From Litoreibacter arenae DSM 19593 (GTDB lineage Bacteria; Pseudomonadota; Alphaproteobacteria; Rhodobacterales; Rhodobacteraceae): DNA of 64,000 nucleotides. Numbering within the stretch: the stretch's first letter is position 1; each line of letters opens with the position of its first letter. The position numbers were made by a program, and so were the translations under genes. Under the pieces are notes generated by a model, which made no database searches, was not told where the DNA came from, and was given only the letters and a program-made list of their open reading frames with translations. Of the stretch, positions 32,115-41,470 are shown one piece after another. The stretch is taken from assembly GCF_000442275.2 (NCBI RefSeq), contig NZ_KE557312.1, positions 186,001 to 250,000 of the forward strand, given 5' to 3'.

Positions 32115-33754
32115 TCAGGGTCTACCTGCGCCAGATCGGCTATCATGACATCGCGCATGATGAATTTCTGGGGTTTTCCGGTGACGGTCATCGGTAGTTC
32201 TTCCTTGAAGTGGATATGCACCGGCAGCTTGTAATGCGCGATCTGGCCTTTGCAAAAGGCGCGAATGTCATCGGCGGTCACCTCGGCCCCGTCGCGCAAC
32301 ACCAGCCATGCGCAAACCACCTCGCCATAGGTGTCGTCGGGGATGCCAAAAACTTGCACCTGTGCCACGTCCGGGTGGGTAAACAGGAACTCCTCGATCT
32401 CGCGCGGGTAGATGTTCTCGCCGCCCCGGCAGATCATATCCTTGAGGCGTCCGGTGATCATCACGTAACCTTCGTCGTCCATCGTCGCCAGATCGCCCGT
32501 GTGCATCCAGCCGTCGCGCAGCACGTCGGAGGTTTTCGCCTCCTCCCCCCAATAGCCTTGCATGACGGAATAGCCATGGGTCAGCAGTTCGCCTTGCGTG
32601 CCAACGGGAACGGTCGCGCCGGTCTCGTCGACGATCCTCACCTCCACACGCGGATGGATACGGCCCACGGTGCCGACGCGTTTGTCGAGCGGGTCGTCAA
32701 GGCCGGACTGGAACGACACGGGCGAGGTTTCGGTCATACCATAGGCAATAGTCACCCCGGTCATGTGCATGTCACGCTGCACCCGTTTCATAACCTCGCG
32801 CGGGCAGGGGGCGCCCGCCATGATGCCAGTACGCAGGTGGCTGAGGTCGAAACGGTCGAACTCCGGCAGGGCCATTTCGTTGACGAACATTGTGGGCACG
32901 CCGTAAAGCGCGGTGCAGTTCTCGTCATGGACCGCCTGCAACGTGTCGCGGGGATCAAACCCTTCGCCGGGGATCACCATCGTGGCCCCATGCGCCACGC
33001 AACCGAGCGTCCCCATGACCATGCCGAAGCAGTGGTAAAACGGGACGGGGATGCACAGCCGGTCGTCTTGGGTGAAGGCCATGGTGGCGGTGGTGAAATA
33101 GGCGTTGTTGACGATGTTGCGATGTGTCAGGCAAGCGCCCTTTGGGCTGCCTGTCGTGCCAGAGGTGTACTGAATGTTAATTGTGTCGTGAGGGTCGAGC
33201 GTTGCACTGATCGCATCAAGCCGGTCGGTGTCATCGGACAGGATGTCATCGAAGGCCAGAAACCCGTCCGCCGCGTCGCCCATAGCGATGAGGTGGCGCA
33301 GGGACGCGGGGCGCGGATCAAGCGCGCGGACCATGGCGATGTAGTCTGACGACTTGAAGTTTTGCGCGGTGACCAGCGCGGCGCAACCGACCTTGTCCAG
33401 CGCGAAGGCCAACTCGGACTGCCGGTAGGCGGGATTGATGCAGACCAGAATGGCCCCGATGCGGGCGGTGGCGAACTGGGTCAGCAACCACTCCACGCGG
33501 TTGGGCGACCAGATGCCGACGCGGTCGCCCTTGCCAAGTCCGAGGTTCAGAAAACCGGCGGCGAGGCGGTCCACTTGGGCAGCAAATTCGGCGTAGGTCC
33601 AGCGGATGTTTTGTTGGGGGAAGATGCAGGCCTCGTGGTCGGGCAGACGCGCGACGGTGCGGGCCAGCAAGGCGGGGATCGTCAGTTCAAGCAGCGGCGT
33701 GTCGGTCGCGCCCTTTACATGGGATAGGCCGTCAATGGGGCGTCTGTCGGTCAT
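32111..33754 (-). CDS. AMP-binding acyl-CoA synthetase
   Basis: A 547-residue ANL-superfamily ligase that activates a carboxylic acid with ATP and CoA. The P-loop is INIQYTSGTTGSPKGACL, followed by the substrate-pocket region IPVPFYHCFGMVMG, AYGMTETSPVSFQSG, the hinge motif GWMHTGDLATMDDEGYVMI then GRLKDMICRGGENIYP, and catalytic Lys in MTVTGKPQKFIMR. It resembles the medium-chain fatty acid CoA ligases of the AcsF/YngI type. It lies in the minus-strand cluster between dtd and the aspartoacylase-like gene. Confidence 0.93.
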   Translation of the reverse strand: MTDRRPIDGLSHVKGATDTPLLELTIPALLARTVARLPDHEACIFPQQNIRWTYAEFAAQVDRLAAGFLNLGLGKGDRVGIWSPNRVEWLLTQFATARIGAILVCINPAYRQSELAFALDKVGCAALVTAQNFKSSDYIAMVRALDPRPASLRHLIAMGDAADGFLAFDDILSDDTDRLDAISATLDPHDTINIQYTSGTTGSPKGACLTHRNIVNNAYFTTATMAFTQDDRLCIPVPFYHCFGMVMGTLGCVAHGATMVIPGEGFDPRDTLQAVHDENCTALYGVPTMFVNEMALPEFDRFDLSHLRTGIMAGAPCPREVMKRVQRDMHMTGVTIAYGMTETSPVSFQSGLDDPLDKRVGTVGRIHPRVEVRIVDETGATVPVGTQGELLTHGYSVMQGYWGEEAKTSDVLRDGWMHTGDLATMDDEGYVMITGRLKDMICRGGENIYPREIEEFLFTHPDVAQVQVFGIPDDTYGEVVCAWLVLRDGAEVTADDIRAFCKGQIAHYKLPVHIHFKEELPMTVTGKPQKFIMRDVMIADLAQVDPE

Positions 33755-33811
33755 GGCATTCTCCTCGCGTTTGCCGGAGCCTACGCATTTGCCGGGCTGC
33801 CGCCAATGCCC

Positions 33812-34255
33812 CTAATGTGCGTCGTCGAGCCAGATCGTGACAGGGCCGTCATTGGTCAGGCTCACGGCCATCTCCGCGCCGAATTCGCCTGTCTCTACCG
33901 TGATACCGAGCGCGCGCAGATCGCCCGTGAATTTTTCGTAGAGTGCGCGGCCCTCATCGGGCGGTGCGGCGGTGGAGAACCCCGGACGATTGCCGCTGCG
34001 TGTGTCGGCCGCCAGTGTGAACTGGCTGACCACAAGCGCCGCGCCGTCGGTATCCAGCAGTGAGCGGTTCATCTTGCCTGCGTCATCCTTGAAGATGCGC
34101 AGCTTGGCGATTTTGGCGGCCATACGGGTGGTCTGCTCCGGCGCGTCACCCGCCATTGCGCAGATCAGGATCAGCAGGCCGGGGCCGGTTTGGCCGATGG
34201 TCTGCCCGTCGACCGAGACAGACGCCTGACTGACCCGCTGGATCAGTGCTCTCAC
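33812..34255 (-). CDS. dtd: D-aminoacyl-tRNA deacylase
   Basis: DTD removes D-amino acids, and Gly from tRNA-Ala, by hydrolysing mischarged tRNAs. The 147-residue length is standard. Motifs are [35 protein letters not shown] (close to SQFTLYAD) and [13 protein letters not shown] with the cross-subunit Gly-cisPro region NDGPVT. It overlaps the PfkB kinase stop by 4 bp. Confidence 0.95.
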   Translation of the reverse strand: MRALIQRVSQASVSVDGQTIGQTGPGLLILICAMAGDAPEQTTRMAAKIAKLRIFKDDAGKMNRSLLDTDGAALVVSQFTLAADTRSGNRPGFSTAAPPDEGRALYEKFTGDLRALGITVETGEFGAEMAVSLTNDGPVTIWLDDAH

Positions 34256-35172
34256 AGCTCATTCTCCCAAGGCGGGTTGGCACCCGCGCGGGAAACCGTG
34301 ATTGCGGCGGTGCGGATGCCGAGCGACAGCGCGTCGTGCAGAACGTTTTGGGAAAGGTCAGCTAGTGTGGCCTTGTCGAGAGCGCCCGCCTTTTGCAGGC
34401 CCGCCAGAAAGCCCGCATTGAACGTGTCGCCTGCGCCGACCGTGTCCACGACTTCCACTTTGTTGGCAGCCACAAAAACCGTATGCGCGGCGGTATAACC
34501 CGTCGCGCCCTTAGCGCCTTCGGTTATCAGGACGACCTTGGTGCCGCGCGCGATTAGGTCTTGCGCTAGGTCGGCCAGATCGCCGTCGCCTTCCAGCCAG
34601 TGCATGTCCTCGTCGCTGAGCTTCACCACGTCTGAAAGCGCCATCATGTCCTTGACCCGCGCAACATAGGCGGCGCGGTCGGTAATAAAGGAGGGGCGGA
34701 TATTGGGGTCGATCATGGTCACACGGGATGCAGCCTCGCGGGCCATGAGGGCTTGGAACGCGGTGCCACAAGGCTCCCCCACCAAGGAAATGCCGCCGAA
34801 GAAAAGGGCAGAAATGTCGTCCGGCAGTGCGGGCAGATCGGCCTCGGTCATCATCCGCATGGCGCTGTTTTCATCGTAGAACGTATAGGTGGCATGACCG
34901 TCCGTAAGGCGCACGAACGCGAGTGTCGTGGGCCGGTCGGAGCGGGGGGCAAGGGCGGAGGACACGCCTGCCTCTGCCAGTTTGGTTTCCAGCAACTCCC
35001 CGAAAAGGTCGGTGGAAAGGCCGCAGAAAAAGCCCGGCGCGGTGCCGAGCCGCCCCAGAGCGATGGCCGTGTTGAATACCGCACCTCCGGCATAGGGGGC
35101 AAAAGCGTGCTCGCCCCCGGCCGTCACACGGGGCAGCATGTCGATAAGGGCTTCGCCGCAGCACAGGATCAT
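34252..35172 (-). CDS. PfkB-family carbohydrate kinase (fructokinase-like)
   Basis: A 306-residue ribokinase-type kinase beginning [15 protein letters not shown]. It shows the sugar-binding [15 protein letters not shown] signature and the second PfkB motif [19 protein letters not shown] with catalytic Asp. Fructokinases of this type phosphorylate fructose at position 6. The frcBCAK fructose importer is encoded only 3.2 kb away on the other strand, so this may be the working fructokinase, although it sits in a different operon. Sugar specificity is inferred. Confidence 0.88.
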   Translation of the reverse strand: MILCCGEALIDMLPRVTAGGEHAFAPYAGGAVFNTAIALGRLGTAPGFFCGLSTDLFGELLETKLAEAGVSSALAPRSDRPTTLAFVRLTDGHATYTFYDENSAMRMMTEADLPALPDDISALFFGGISLVGEPCGTAFQALMAREAASRVTMIDPNIRPSFITDRAAYVARVKDMMALSDVVKLSDEDMHWLEGDGDLADLAQDLIARGTKVVLITEGAKGATGYTAAHTVFVAANKVEVVDTVGAGDTFNAGFLAGLQKAGALDKATLADLSQNVLHDALSLGIRTAAITVSRAGANPPWENEL

Positions 35173-35183
35173 GTTTCGCGTCC

Positions 35184-36293
35184 TTATTGGTTCAGGGCCA
35201 TTCCATAGCCAACCGCCAGTGCCACGATCAAGCCAACGATCACCGCAATCGCGATTTTGACGGAAGAGTATGGGCGTTCGCCCTTAACCGTACCGGTCTG
35301 GCCGTTGACCACAAAGCGGTAGGTGGTGCCGCGATATTTGTAGGCGGCCATCCAGACTGGCAGCAGGATGTGCTTGAAGGTCACATCCTTCACCGTGGTG
35401 TTGGCCGAGGTGATGCGCTGTTTGTCGCCGCCGATATCAAAGCGGATGTCGCGAGTGATCATCGCGTCCATCTTGGCGCGCGCCTCGATGAACCCCTGTT
35501 CCAGATCGACAGTGTAGCCTTCGGCGCGAAAGCCAGCGAGGTATTCGGGCGTATAGGGCGCCAGTCGCGACAAGTCCCACGGGGCAAGGGCGTCGGTATA
35601 GGCCTTGGGCAGCGAGGTTGACGCCAGCACCAGAACGTCGTCGAAAAACCGCGCGACGCGGCCACCGACGGCGGACCAGTGGGTCTTGGCGACCCGTTGC
35701 TGATGACGCTTGCCGTCACGCATAACGGTGCGGGTCTCGTAGTAAATCTTGCCGCGCTGACCGGTGTAGCTGGTCTTGGTGTCGGCGTCGTAGGTCCAGT
35801 AGGGGACGTAGATGCCGTCAAGTCTGCGGCCCTTGCGGGCGTATTCCTTCAGCCCATTGGGTGCGAACCAAAGCTTGCCAAGCCAATCGACCATGGCTTT
35901 CTGGGCGTCCCGTTCTGCGATCTCGAAGGGCAGGACTGCGCGGGGCTTGATATGACGGTGAGTGCCGGTGTCGGCCACCACGGGGGTTGCACAGAAAGGG
36001 CATTCGGCGGCGTGGGTGTCGGGATCAAACTCAACCTGCGCCCCGCAGTTGGGGCAGCGGGAGACGCGGGTCTCCTCCATCTCGGATTCGTCCAGCGCGC
36101 CTTTGCGGGCGCTTTGGAAATCCAGCTCCCTGATGGAGGAATGGACTGCCTCCAGCATCGGTTGGACATTTCCGCAATGGTCGCACTTCAACGCGTTGTC
36201 TTCTGGGTCGAAGCGCAGGTCGGAGCCGCAGGTGTCACAAGGAAACCTTTGCTCGAACTCGGGTGAGGTTTTGTCCAACGGGTTGGCGTTCAT
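35184..36293 (-). CDS. zinc-ribbon membrane protein, YdjG-like
   Basis: The 369-residue protein has two N-terminal zinc ribbons, FPCDTCGSDLRF...LKCDHCGN and SRCPNCGAQVEF...AECPFCAT, a large central region (WFAPNGLKEYARKG, VPYWTYDADTKTSYTGQ), and one C-terminal transmembrane helix (IAIAVIVGLIVALAVGYGM). The TFIIB or primosomal labels often given to it are misleading. In Bacillus the ydjFGHI locus encodes a comparable zinc-ribbon protein next to an SPFH protein, as here. A role with the SPFH partner at the membrane is inferred. Confidence 0.82.
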   Translation of the reverse strand: MNANPLDKTSPEFEQRFPCDTCGSDLRFDPEDNALKCDHCGNVQPMLEAVHSSIRELDFQSARKGALDESEMEETRVSRCPNCGAQVEFDPDTHAAECPFCATPVVADTGTHRHIKPRAVLPFEIAERDAQKAMVDWLGKLWFAPNGLKEYARKGRRLDGIYVPYWTYDADTKTSYTGQRGKIYYETRTVMRDGKRHQQRVAKTHWSAVGGRVARFFDDVLVLASTSLPKAYTDALAPWDLSRLAPYTPEYLAGFRAEGYTVDLEQGFIEARAKMDAMITRDIRFDIGGDKQRITSANTTVKDVTFKHILLPVWMAAYKYRGTTYRFVVNGQTGTVKGERPYSSVKIAIAVIVGLIVALAVGYGMALNQ

Positions 36294-36305
36294 GGGCTGG
36301 TGAAC

Positions 36306-37421
36306 TTACGCAGGTGGGGGCGGGGGTGGCGGCAGAATGGTGAACAACTGCGCCAGTTCCTGCACGTCCTCGGCACGCTTCCAGCCGTCCTGTCCTGCGG
36401 TCCAGACCTGGGTGTCGCGTGTCAGACTGCCATCGGCGGCCATCCGGCCCATGGAGGCTTTGGAAAACGGCCCCTTGGTCGCGCCATTCTCGGCGATATG
36501 CCAGACATGCTCGACCGGTGGCGGGGGTGGGGCGGCATGGGTCTGCGGGGCTTGACCCCACGGGCCGGAATGCCCCATCTGGCCTGCCATTGCCATGCCC
36601 AGTCCCGCACCGATGCCAGCGCCCATGCCACCACCGGCGGCACCTGTGTTGGACGCGGCGGCGGTCATCGCCTCGGCGGCGCTGTATTGGGTGAACTTGC
36701 CCAGATCACCGGCGATGCCCATGGAGGAGCGTTTATCAAGCGCTGCTTCAACAGCGGCGGGCAGGCTGATGTTTTCAATATAGAATTCCGGTATCGTCAG
36801 CCCATACTGTGCCACGATGGGCGATATGGCAGCAGCGATCAGTTTGCCCAGATCGCCGGTATTCGCGGCCATGTCGAGCGCGGGGATACCCGAGCTTGCA
36901 ATCGCGCGGGAGAATTCTTGCACGATGATGTTGCGGATCTGGTAGCTGATTTCGTCCATAGTGAACTCGCCGTCGGTGCCGACGATTTCGCGCAGGAACA
37001 CTGCCGGATCGGTGACGCGGACGGAGTAGGTGCCGAAGGCGCGGATGCGCAGAGGGCCGAATTCGGGATCGCGGAGCATGATCGGGTTCTTGGTGCCCCA
37101 TTTCAGATCGTTGAAACGGGTGGTGTTGACGAAATAAATCTCGGACTTGAACGGCGATTTGAAGCCGTGATCCCAGTGGTTCAGCGTCGTCATGATCGGC
37201 ATGTTGTTCGTCTCGAGCATATACAGGCCCGGCGTGAATACATCGGCCAGCTGGCCCTCATGCACAAAGACCGCTGCCTGACCCTCGCGCACGGTCAGCT
37301 TGGCGCCGTATTTGATCTCGTGGCCTTCACGCTCGAACCGCCAGACCATCGTGTCGCGAGTGTCGTCGGTCCAGTGGATGACGTCGATGAACTCGCCGGT
37401 CAGAAAATCGAAAATACCCAT
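36306..37421 (-). CDS. SPFH (virion core-like) protein with a C-terminal GYF_2 domain
   Basis: The 371-residue protein opens MGIFDFLTGEFIDVIHWTD, then shows an SPFH/YdjI-type domain (KLTVREGQAAVFVHEGQLA, FVNTTRFNDLKWGTKNP, EFYIENISLPAAVEAALDK). A Gly/Ala/Met-rich linker follows, then proline stretches, and a C-terminal GYF_2 domain (HVWHIAENGATKGPFSKAS, VWTAGQDGWKRAEDV). YdjI-like SPFH proteins assemble at membranes with PspA-type systems. GYF domains bind proline-rich peptides, and this protein carries its own poly-Pro tracts. It follows DUF2927 and precedes the YdjG-like gene. Confidence 0.87.
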   Translation of the reverse strand: MGIFDFLTGEFIDVIHWTDDTRDTMVWRFEREGHEIKYGAKLTVREGQAAVFVHEGQLADVFTPGLYMLETNNMPIMTTLNHWDHGFKSPFKSEIYFVNTTRFNDLKWGTKNPIMLRDPEFGPLRIRAFGTYSVRVTDPAVFLREIVGTDGEFTMDEISYQIRNIIVQEFSRAIASSGIPALDMAANTGDLGKLIAAAISPIVAQYGLTIPEFYIENISLPAAVEAALDKRSSMGIAGDLGKFTQYSAAEAMTAAASNTGAAGGGMGAGIGAGLGMAMAGQMGHSGPWGQAPQTHAAPPPPPVEHVWHIAENGATKGPFSKASMGRMAADGSLTRDTQVWTAGQDGWKRAEDVQELAQLFTILPPPPPPPA

Positions 37422-37446
37422 GTGGTCCTCACTAAATAGTCCGGGG

Positions 37447-38391
37447 TTAGCTTGAGCCGCCCAGCAGTTCCGAGGCGATCACGTCGACCACGGGGCGGGC
37501 TTGTTGGGGGCCTGCGCCAAGCGGCAGGCGTGGGTCGTACAGGATTTGCAGCAATAGTTCGTCGTGGCGCGTCAGCAGGGCGAACTCGTCATCATCGTTG
37601 AAGATTGACGGCCGCGCGGCGGGGCTGTCATTGCTCAGGCCAAGGCCTTGGGCGATTTCCTCGTGGAAGCAGCTTTGGCGCAGAAGGTCGGGATGCTCCG
37701 CCCGAACGATGGCCACAGCGGAATGAAAACTGTTGGGGCTGTCGGCGTCCGAGAAGGCATAAACCGCGCAGTAGATGGGGCGTGGCATGCTGGTAATTTG
37801 CGATGCAATACCGGAATCGAGCCCCGGGATCAGCTTCATCAGTTGCGGGCCGAAAGCTTCGATCTCGTCAATCGTCAGCACTGCGACATGGAAGTTGCCC
37901 TTGCCGCGCGTCATGCCGATATCCGCGCCGGTGACCCGCGACAGGCGTTGGGCGTAATTGGCTACCGTCTTGCGGTCCTTGGTACGAATGTCTTGCGACA
38001 CGGCGGGACCAAACGTCAGGGAGATGTTTACCGGTTTCTCCCACCGCTGCACGCGTCCTTCGGAACGCGCGTTGGTGTAGAGACCGTCGACAAGCGTGAA
38101 TTCGTTGAAAACCCCGATCTGGATGAAGTTGTTGACCAGCTGGAACTTGGAGAACGGGGTGTCCCTCCCGCCGCCATCGGTGCGCAGCAGACCTTGCGAG
38201 CGCAGATTGATCTGGACCTGCGCATAATAAGCCGAAAGCTCCTTGGAGCGGGCGGAGGGCTCGACCTGCTTCGGCACCTGTTTGGGCGGCAGTGCCCGTT
38301 GCTCGGGGCGTGGGCTGCTCACAGGCGCGTCGCAGGCTGACAGCGTCACCGCCATCAGCCCAGCAATTGCGATATGAAACGCGCCCCGCAC
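37447..38391 (-). CDS. DUF2927 lipoprotein
   Basis: The 314-residue protein has a lipoprotein signal (AIAGLMAVTLSACDAP, lipid on the Cys of LSAC) and a periplasmic domain I recognise as DUF2927. The segment SCFHEEIAQGLGLSNDSPA contains a His-Glu pair that resembles a metallopeptidase site (HExx...G-L). It lies 3 bp from telA and is part of the membrane-associated gene cluster. Peptidase function is inference from the motif. Confidence 0.85.
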   Translation of the reverse strand: MRGAFHIAIAGLMAVTLSACDAPVSSPRPEQRALPPKQVPKQVEPSARSKELSAYYAQVQINLRSQGLLRTDGGGRDTPFSKFQLVNNFIQIGVFNEFTLVDGLYTNARSEGRVQRWEKPVNISLTFGPAVSQDIRTKDRKTVANYAQRLSRVTGADIGMTRGKGNFHVAVLTIDEIEAFGPQLMKLIPGLDSGIASQITSMPRPIYCAVYAFSDADSPNSFHSAVAIVRAEHPDLLRQSCFHEEIAQGLGLSNDSPAARPSIFNDDDEFALLTRHDELLLQILYDPRLPLGAGPQQARPVVDVIASELLGGSS

Positions 38392-38394
38392 CGA

Positions 38395-39582
38395 TCAGCC
38401 TGCGGACGAGCCGATGTTGTGGCCCGATCCGGTGTCGCGGGCGGATGCGGCCGCAAGGGTGTCGCGCAACTCGCTTTCCATCTTTTTCAACTCGACCTCG
38501 GCCTCGGCGCGCTTGCGCTTGCCTTCATCGGCGATCTGCAAGCTCTCCTCGATGGTGCCGATAAGGTCCGCATTGGCCTTCTTCACGGCTTCGATGTCGA
38601 AGACGCCCCGTTCCATTTCCTGACGCACGGCTTTGTTGGCGGTGCGTAGGTTTTCGGCATTGGCGGTCAGCAACTCGTTGGTCAGGTCGTTGGCGTCGCG
38701 CACGGCGGCTGCCGCCTCGGAGGAGCGCTGGATCGTCAGCGCCTGCGCCAGTTGTGTTTCCCATAGTGGCACGGTGTTCACGAGGGTGGAGTTGATCTTG
38801 GTGACGAGCGATTTGTCGTTTTCCTGCACCAGCCGGATGGAGGGCAGGGATTGCATGGTGACCTGACGGGTCAGCTTGAGGTCGTGGACGCGGCGTTCCA
38901 GATCGTCACGTGCGGCGCGCAAGTCGCGCAGCTCCTGGGCGACCATGACCTTATCGTTTTCCGCAGCGGCCTCGACGGCGGCTTCCTTGGCGGGAATGTC
39001 CTTGGCGTCCAGTTCGGCGACTTTCTCCTCGCCCGCAGTGATGTAGAGCGCCAGTTCGTCGTAGAAATCCAGCGTGCGGTCATAGAGGACATCAAGCGAC
39101 TTGATGTCCTTGAGCAGCACATGCTCATGGCCCAGCAGGTTGTCGGTGATGCGGTCAATCTGTTCCTGCACACTCTCGTAGCGGGCCATGAAGTTGGCGG
39201 CAGGCGCGGCGCGGCCCAGCAGCTTTTCCCACCATGACCGCTCGCGGCGCATGTCCATCTCTGAGATGGAGAAACCGCGGATCGTGGTGACGATATCGCG
39301 CAGGGAGTTGCCCGCGGGGCCTACATCCTTGTTCTTCACGTCGGCCAGCATGGACTGGCTGATTTCCTGCAAGCCTGCTTGGGCGCCGGAGCCGAAAGAC
39401 ACGATGGAATTCGTGTCCGTCATGTCGATCTCGTTCATCCGGCTTCGGATTTCGGCGGCGACCGGGGGCGGGGCCTTTTCCAGCGGAACCAACTCGGTGG
39501 ACGGCTCTTTGAGCACCACGGCGGTCAGTTCTTCAAGCGCCTGGGTGGATTGTTCTGCCTTTTGGCGGACAGTATCGGACAT
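38395..39582 (-). CDS. TelA-family toxic anion resistance protein
   Basis: A 395-residue cytoplasmic coiled-coil protein: AGLQEISQSMLADVKNKDV, SLRDIVTTIRGFSISEMD, WWEKLLGRAAPAANFMARY, ILTIQRSSEAAAAVRDAND and repeated heptads toward the C-terminus. The TelA/KlaA family is named for tellurite resistance but is widely linked to envelope stress and found with XpaC-like and SPFH proteins. It overlaps none of its neighbours but is spaced only 3 bp from each, so it belongs to the same transcription unit. Confidence 0.92.
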   Translation of the reverse strand: MSDTVRQKAEQSTQALEELTAVVLKEPSTELVPLEKAPPPVAAEIRSRMNEIDMTDTNSIVSFGSGAQAGLQEISQSMLADVKNKDVGPAGNSLRDIVTTIRGFSISEMDMRRERSWWEKLLGRAAPAANFMARYESVQEQIDRITDNLLGHEHVLLKDIKSLDVLYDRTLDFYDELALYITAGEEKVAELDAKDIPAKEAAVEAAAENDKVMVAQELRDLRAARDDLERRVHDLKLTRQVTMQSLPSIRLVQENDKSLVTKINSTLVNTVPLWETQLAQALTIQRSSEAAAAVRDANDLTNELLTANAENLRTANKAVRQEMERGVFDIEAVKKANADLIGTIEESLQIADEGKRKRAEAEVELKKMESELRDTLAAASARDTGSGHNIGSSAG

Positions 39583-39585
39583 GTG

Positions 39586-40467
39586 TTATTCTCCCTTCGG
39601 AAGGCGGATGCCTTCGCGCTGCAATCGGTCGCGCAGCACGTCGATTTCAATATCTAGATCGGTGCGATTATCCAACAGAAGTGCCTGATTTTTCGCGGTG
39701 AAATTTGCCTCCAGATCGTCAAGAAGCGCAGCGTAGTCGGCCTTGACAGACGGGTCGCGCCCTTGGGCGTAGAGCTTGGCGAACTTGATCGTCGCGTCCT
39801 TGGCGCCCAGCAGATAGACGCCCAGATAGCGCCGCGCGGAGGTCAGATCGCGGGGGTCGTTCTCGACCGTACGGAAGAACGCGCGGGCGGTGGCCTGGAA
39901 TTGCTCAACGCGCGCGATCATGGTGCGATCCCCTGCGGCCGTGATGGCATCGGTCATCGCGCGCAGGTGCCGTTCCGCCTCGTCCACGGCGCGGGCGACG
40001 CGGTCGGTCTGGAACGTGTCCACACCCTCCAGCGCCTTGTCCCGCATCGGGTCGAGACCGAAGGAGGCCACATGCAGGATCGTCGCGAGGATGCCGTAAA
40101 TGACGCCGTCCATCAGGCTTGTGTCAAAGGTCGCGACGCCGACCCCCAGCCCAAGCGCGACCGCGCCGAACAGCTTGCGCGGAATGGCCGGGCGGCGGGC
40201 AATGGTGCGGGCTTCATACGCGTTTTGCGCGTCGATGCCTTCGCGGGTCAGCCACGCCCCAAGCGCCATGAGTGCAAAGGCACCGACGGCAATTGCCATT
40301 TCCGTTGCGCCGTCGCCAATTGAGGTGAACAGGATGGGTAGGGCTACAAGAAACAGCAGATTGGCACGGGTGCGACCCTTCGCGGGCTTTTTGCCTGACA
40401 AGGGCGAGGGTTTGGGCGGCGTGCCGCTTGCGTTGGGGCTATACTGCCCGCCATACTTCCGGGCCAT
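39586..40467 (-). CDS. XpaC-like (5-bromo-4-chloroindolyl phosphate hydrolysis) membrane protein
   Basis: From ATG 40467 the product is 293 residues. It has a Pro/Lys-rich start, two or more hydrophobic helices (NLLFLVALPILFTSIGDG, AIAVGAFALMALGAWL, and a later pair), and a helical cytoplasmic domain (AVDEAERHLRAMTDAITAA). XpaC-like proteins are regularly encoded next to telA, as here. The start overlaps the stop of a 26-codon frame (TGATG). The longer frame back to 40608 is cysteine-rich and not favoured. Confidence 0.83.
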   Translation of the reverse strand: MARKYGGQYSPNASGTPPKPSPLSGKKPAKGRTRANLLFLVALPILFTSIGDGATEMAIAVGAFALMALGAWLTREGIDAQNAYEARTIARRPAIPRKLFGAVALGLGVGVATFDTSLMDGVIYGILATILHVASFGLDPMRDKALEGVDTFQTDRVARAVDEAERHLRAMTDAITAAGDRTMIARVEQFQATARAFFRTVENDPRDLTSARRYLGVYLLGAKDATIKFAKLYAQGRDPSVKADYAALLDDLEANFTAKNQALLLDNRTDLDIEIDVLRDRLQREGIRLPKGE

Positions 40468-40547
40468 CAGATCGCGCCTACAGATGCCATGGCCACAAGC
40501 AACAACAGCAGGACATAGGCGATCTTTTGTATAACGCTGGCGGACAT
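40467..40547 (-). CDS. 26-residue single-helix membrane peptide
   Basis: ATG 40547, preceded by a G-rich GGGGGTGG run, opens a frame encoding MSASVIQKIAYVLLLLLV and ending MASVGAI, essentially one transmembrane helix. Its TGA overlaps the XpaC-like ATG by one base, implying coupled translation. It would be the first gene of the telA cluster. No homologue is known to me; support is overlap, spacing and the clean hydrophobic profile. Confidence 0.55.
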   Translation of the reverse strand: MSASVIQKIAYVLLLLLVAMASVGAI

Positions 40548-40629
40548 GCCACCCCCGATGGTCGTTGTAACAAACACTTACGTCGCAACATAGGCGCTTG
40601 CAGTTCAACTTACCAGATGTTGCGTGGCG

Positions 40630-41418
40630 CTACTGGCGACGGCGCTTTTGCGGCGGCTTTTTCTTCAGCATCGGTTTTTCGTTGTCTTCCCGCAGGCCAA
40701 GCTGTTCGCGCAGCACGCGGCCCTTGACCTCCTCGACCTCGCCTGGCTTCAGGTCGTTCAGTCGGAACGGTCCGTAGCTGATGCGGATCAGGCGGTTTAC
40801 CTTTAGTCCGACCTCTCCCATGGCGCGGCGCACCTCGCGGTTCTTGCCTTCGCGGATGCCCACGGTAAGCCAAGCGTTCGCGCCCTGCTGGCGGTCGAGC
40901 GTGACCTCCATCGGCTGGAATTTCTCGCCATCGGCGACGACGCCACGGCGCAGCGGCTCAAGGGTGCTGTCCTCGGGGGTGCCATTCACCCGCACGCGGT
41001 ATTTACGCAGCCAACCGGTGGAGGGCAGTTCAAGCTGGCGTTTGATCGCACCGTCATTGGTCAGCAGCAACAAACCTTCGGAGTTGATATCGAGACGACC
41101 GACACTGACCACGCGGGGCAGGGTGTCTTTAAGCGCCTCGAACACCGTGTCGCGGCCCTTTTCGTCGGACTCGGACGTGACCAACCCGATGGGTTTGTAG
41201 TAGCGCCACAGACGTGTGGGTTCGGGAGCGGCGAGGGGTTTTCCATCGACGACGATTTCGTCTCTATCCGTCACATTCAGGGCGGGGGACAGGATTTGCT
41301 TGCCATTCACAGTGACGCGGCCGGCTTCGATCATCGCCTCGGAGGCGCGGCGGGACGCCACGCCCGCGCGGGCCAGAACTTTGGCGATGCGGTCGCCTTT
41401 TGGTGTCTTGGTGCTCAT
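40630..41418 (-). CDS. rluB: 23S rRNA pseudouridine synthase (RluB/RsuA family)
   Basis: From ATG 41418 the product is 262 residues. The N-terminal S4 RNA-binding domain is IAKVLARAGVASRRASEAM. The RsuA-type catalytic core has SVGRLDINSEGLLLLTNDG, whose Asp is the nucleophile, and WLTVGIREGKNREVRRAM. The Lys/Arg-rich tail is typical. It isomerises a uridine in large-subunit rRNA; the exact site is inferred from family (position 2605 in E. coli). Divergent from tadA with 52 bp between starts. Confidence 0.92.
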   Translation of the reverse strand: MSTKTPKGDRIAKVLARAGVASRRASEAMIEAGRVTVNGKQILSPALNVTDRDEIVVDGKPLAAPEPTRLWRYYKPIGLVTSESDEKGRDTVFEALKDTLPRVVSVGRLDINSEGLLLLTNDGAIKRQLELPSTGWLRKYRVRVNGTPEDSTLEPLRRGVVADGEKFQPMEVTLDRQQGANAWLTVGIREGKNREVRRAMGEVGLKVNRLIRISYGPFRLNDLKPGEVEEVKGRVLREQLGLREDNEKPMLKKKPPQKRRRQ

Positions 41419-41470
41419 GCGGTTTGGCCTACGCTCTTGGCGCGGCGTTGTGAAGGGGGTATCGGGGGCC

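Noticed and set aside
32210-33349. 379-codon plus-strand frame opposite the acyl-CoA synthetase
   Set aside because: Antisense shadow; the synthetase carries every ANL motif.
36306-36560. Proline-codon repeats as a possible DNA repeat or CRISPR-like array
   Set aside because: They encode the poly-Pro linkers and tail of the SPFH-GYF protein; units are irregular and have no spacers.
36300-37439. 379-codon plus-strand frame opposite the SPFH gene
   Set aside because: Fully covered by the SPFH-GYF gene, which has clear domain motifs; the plus-strand product has none.
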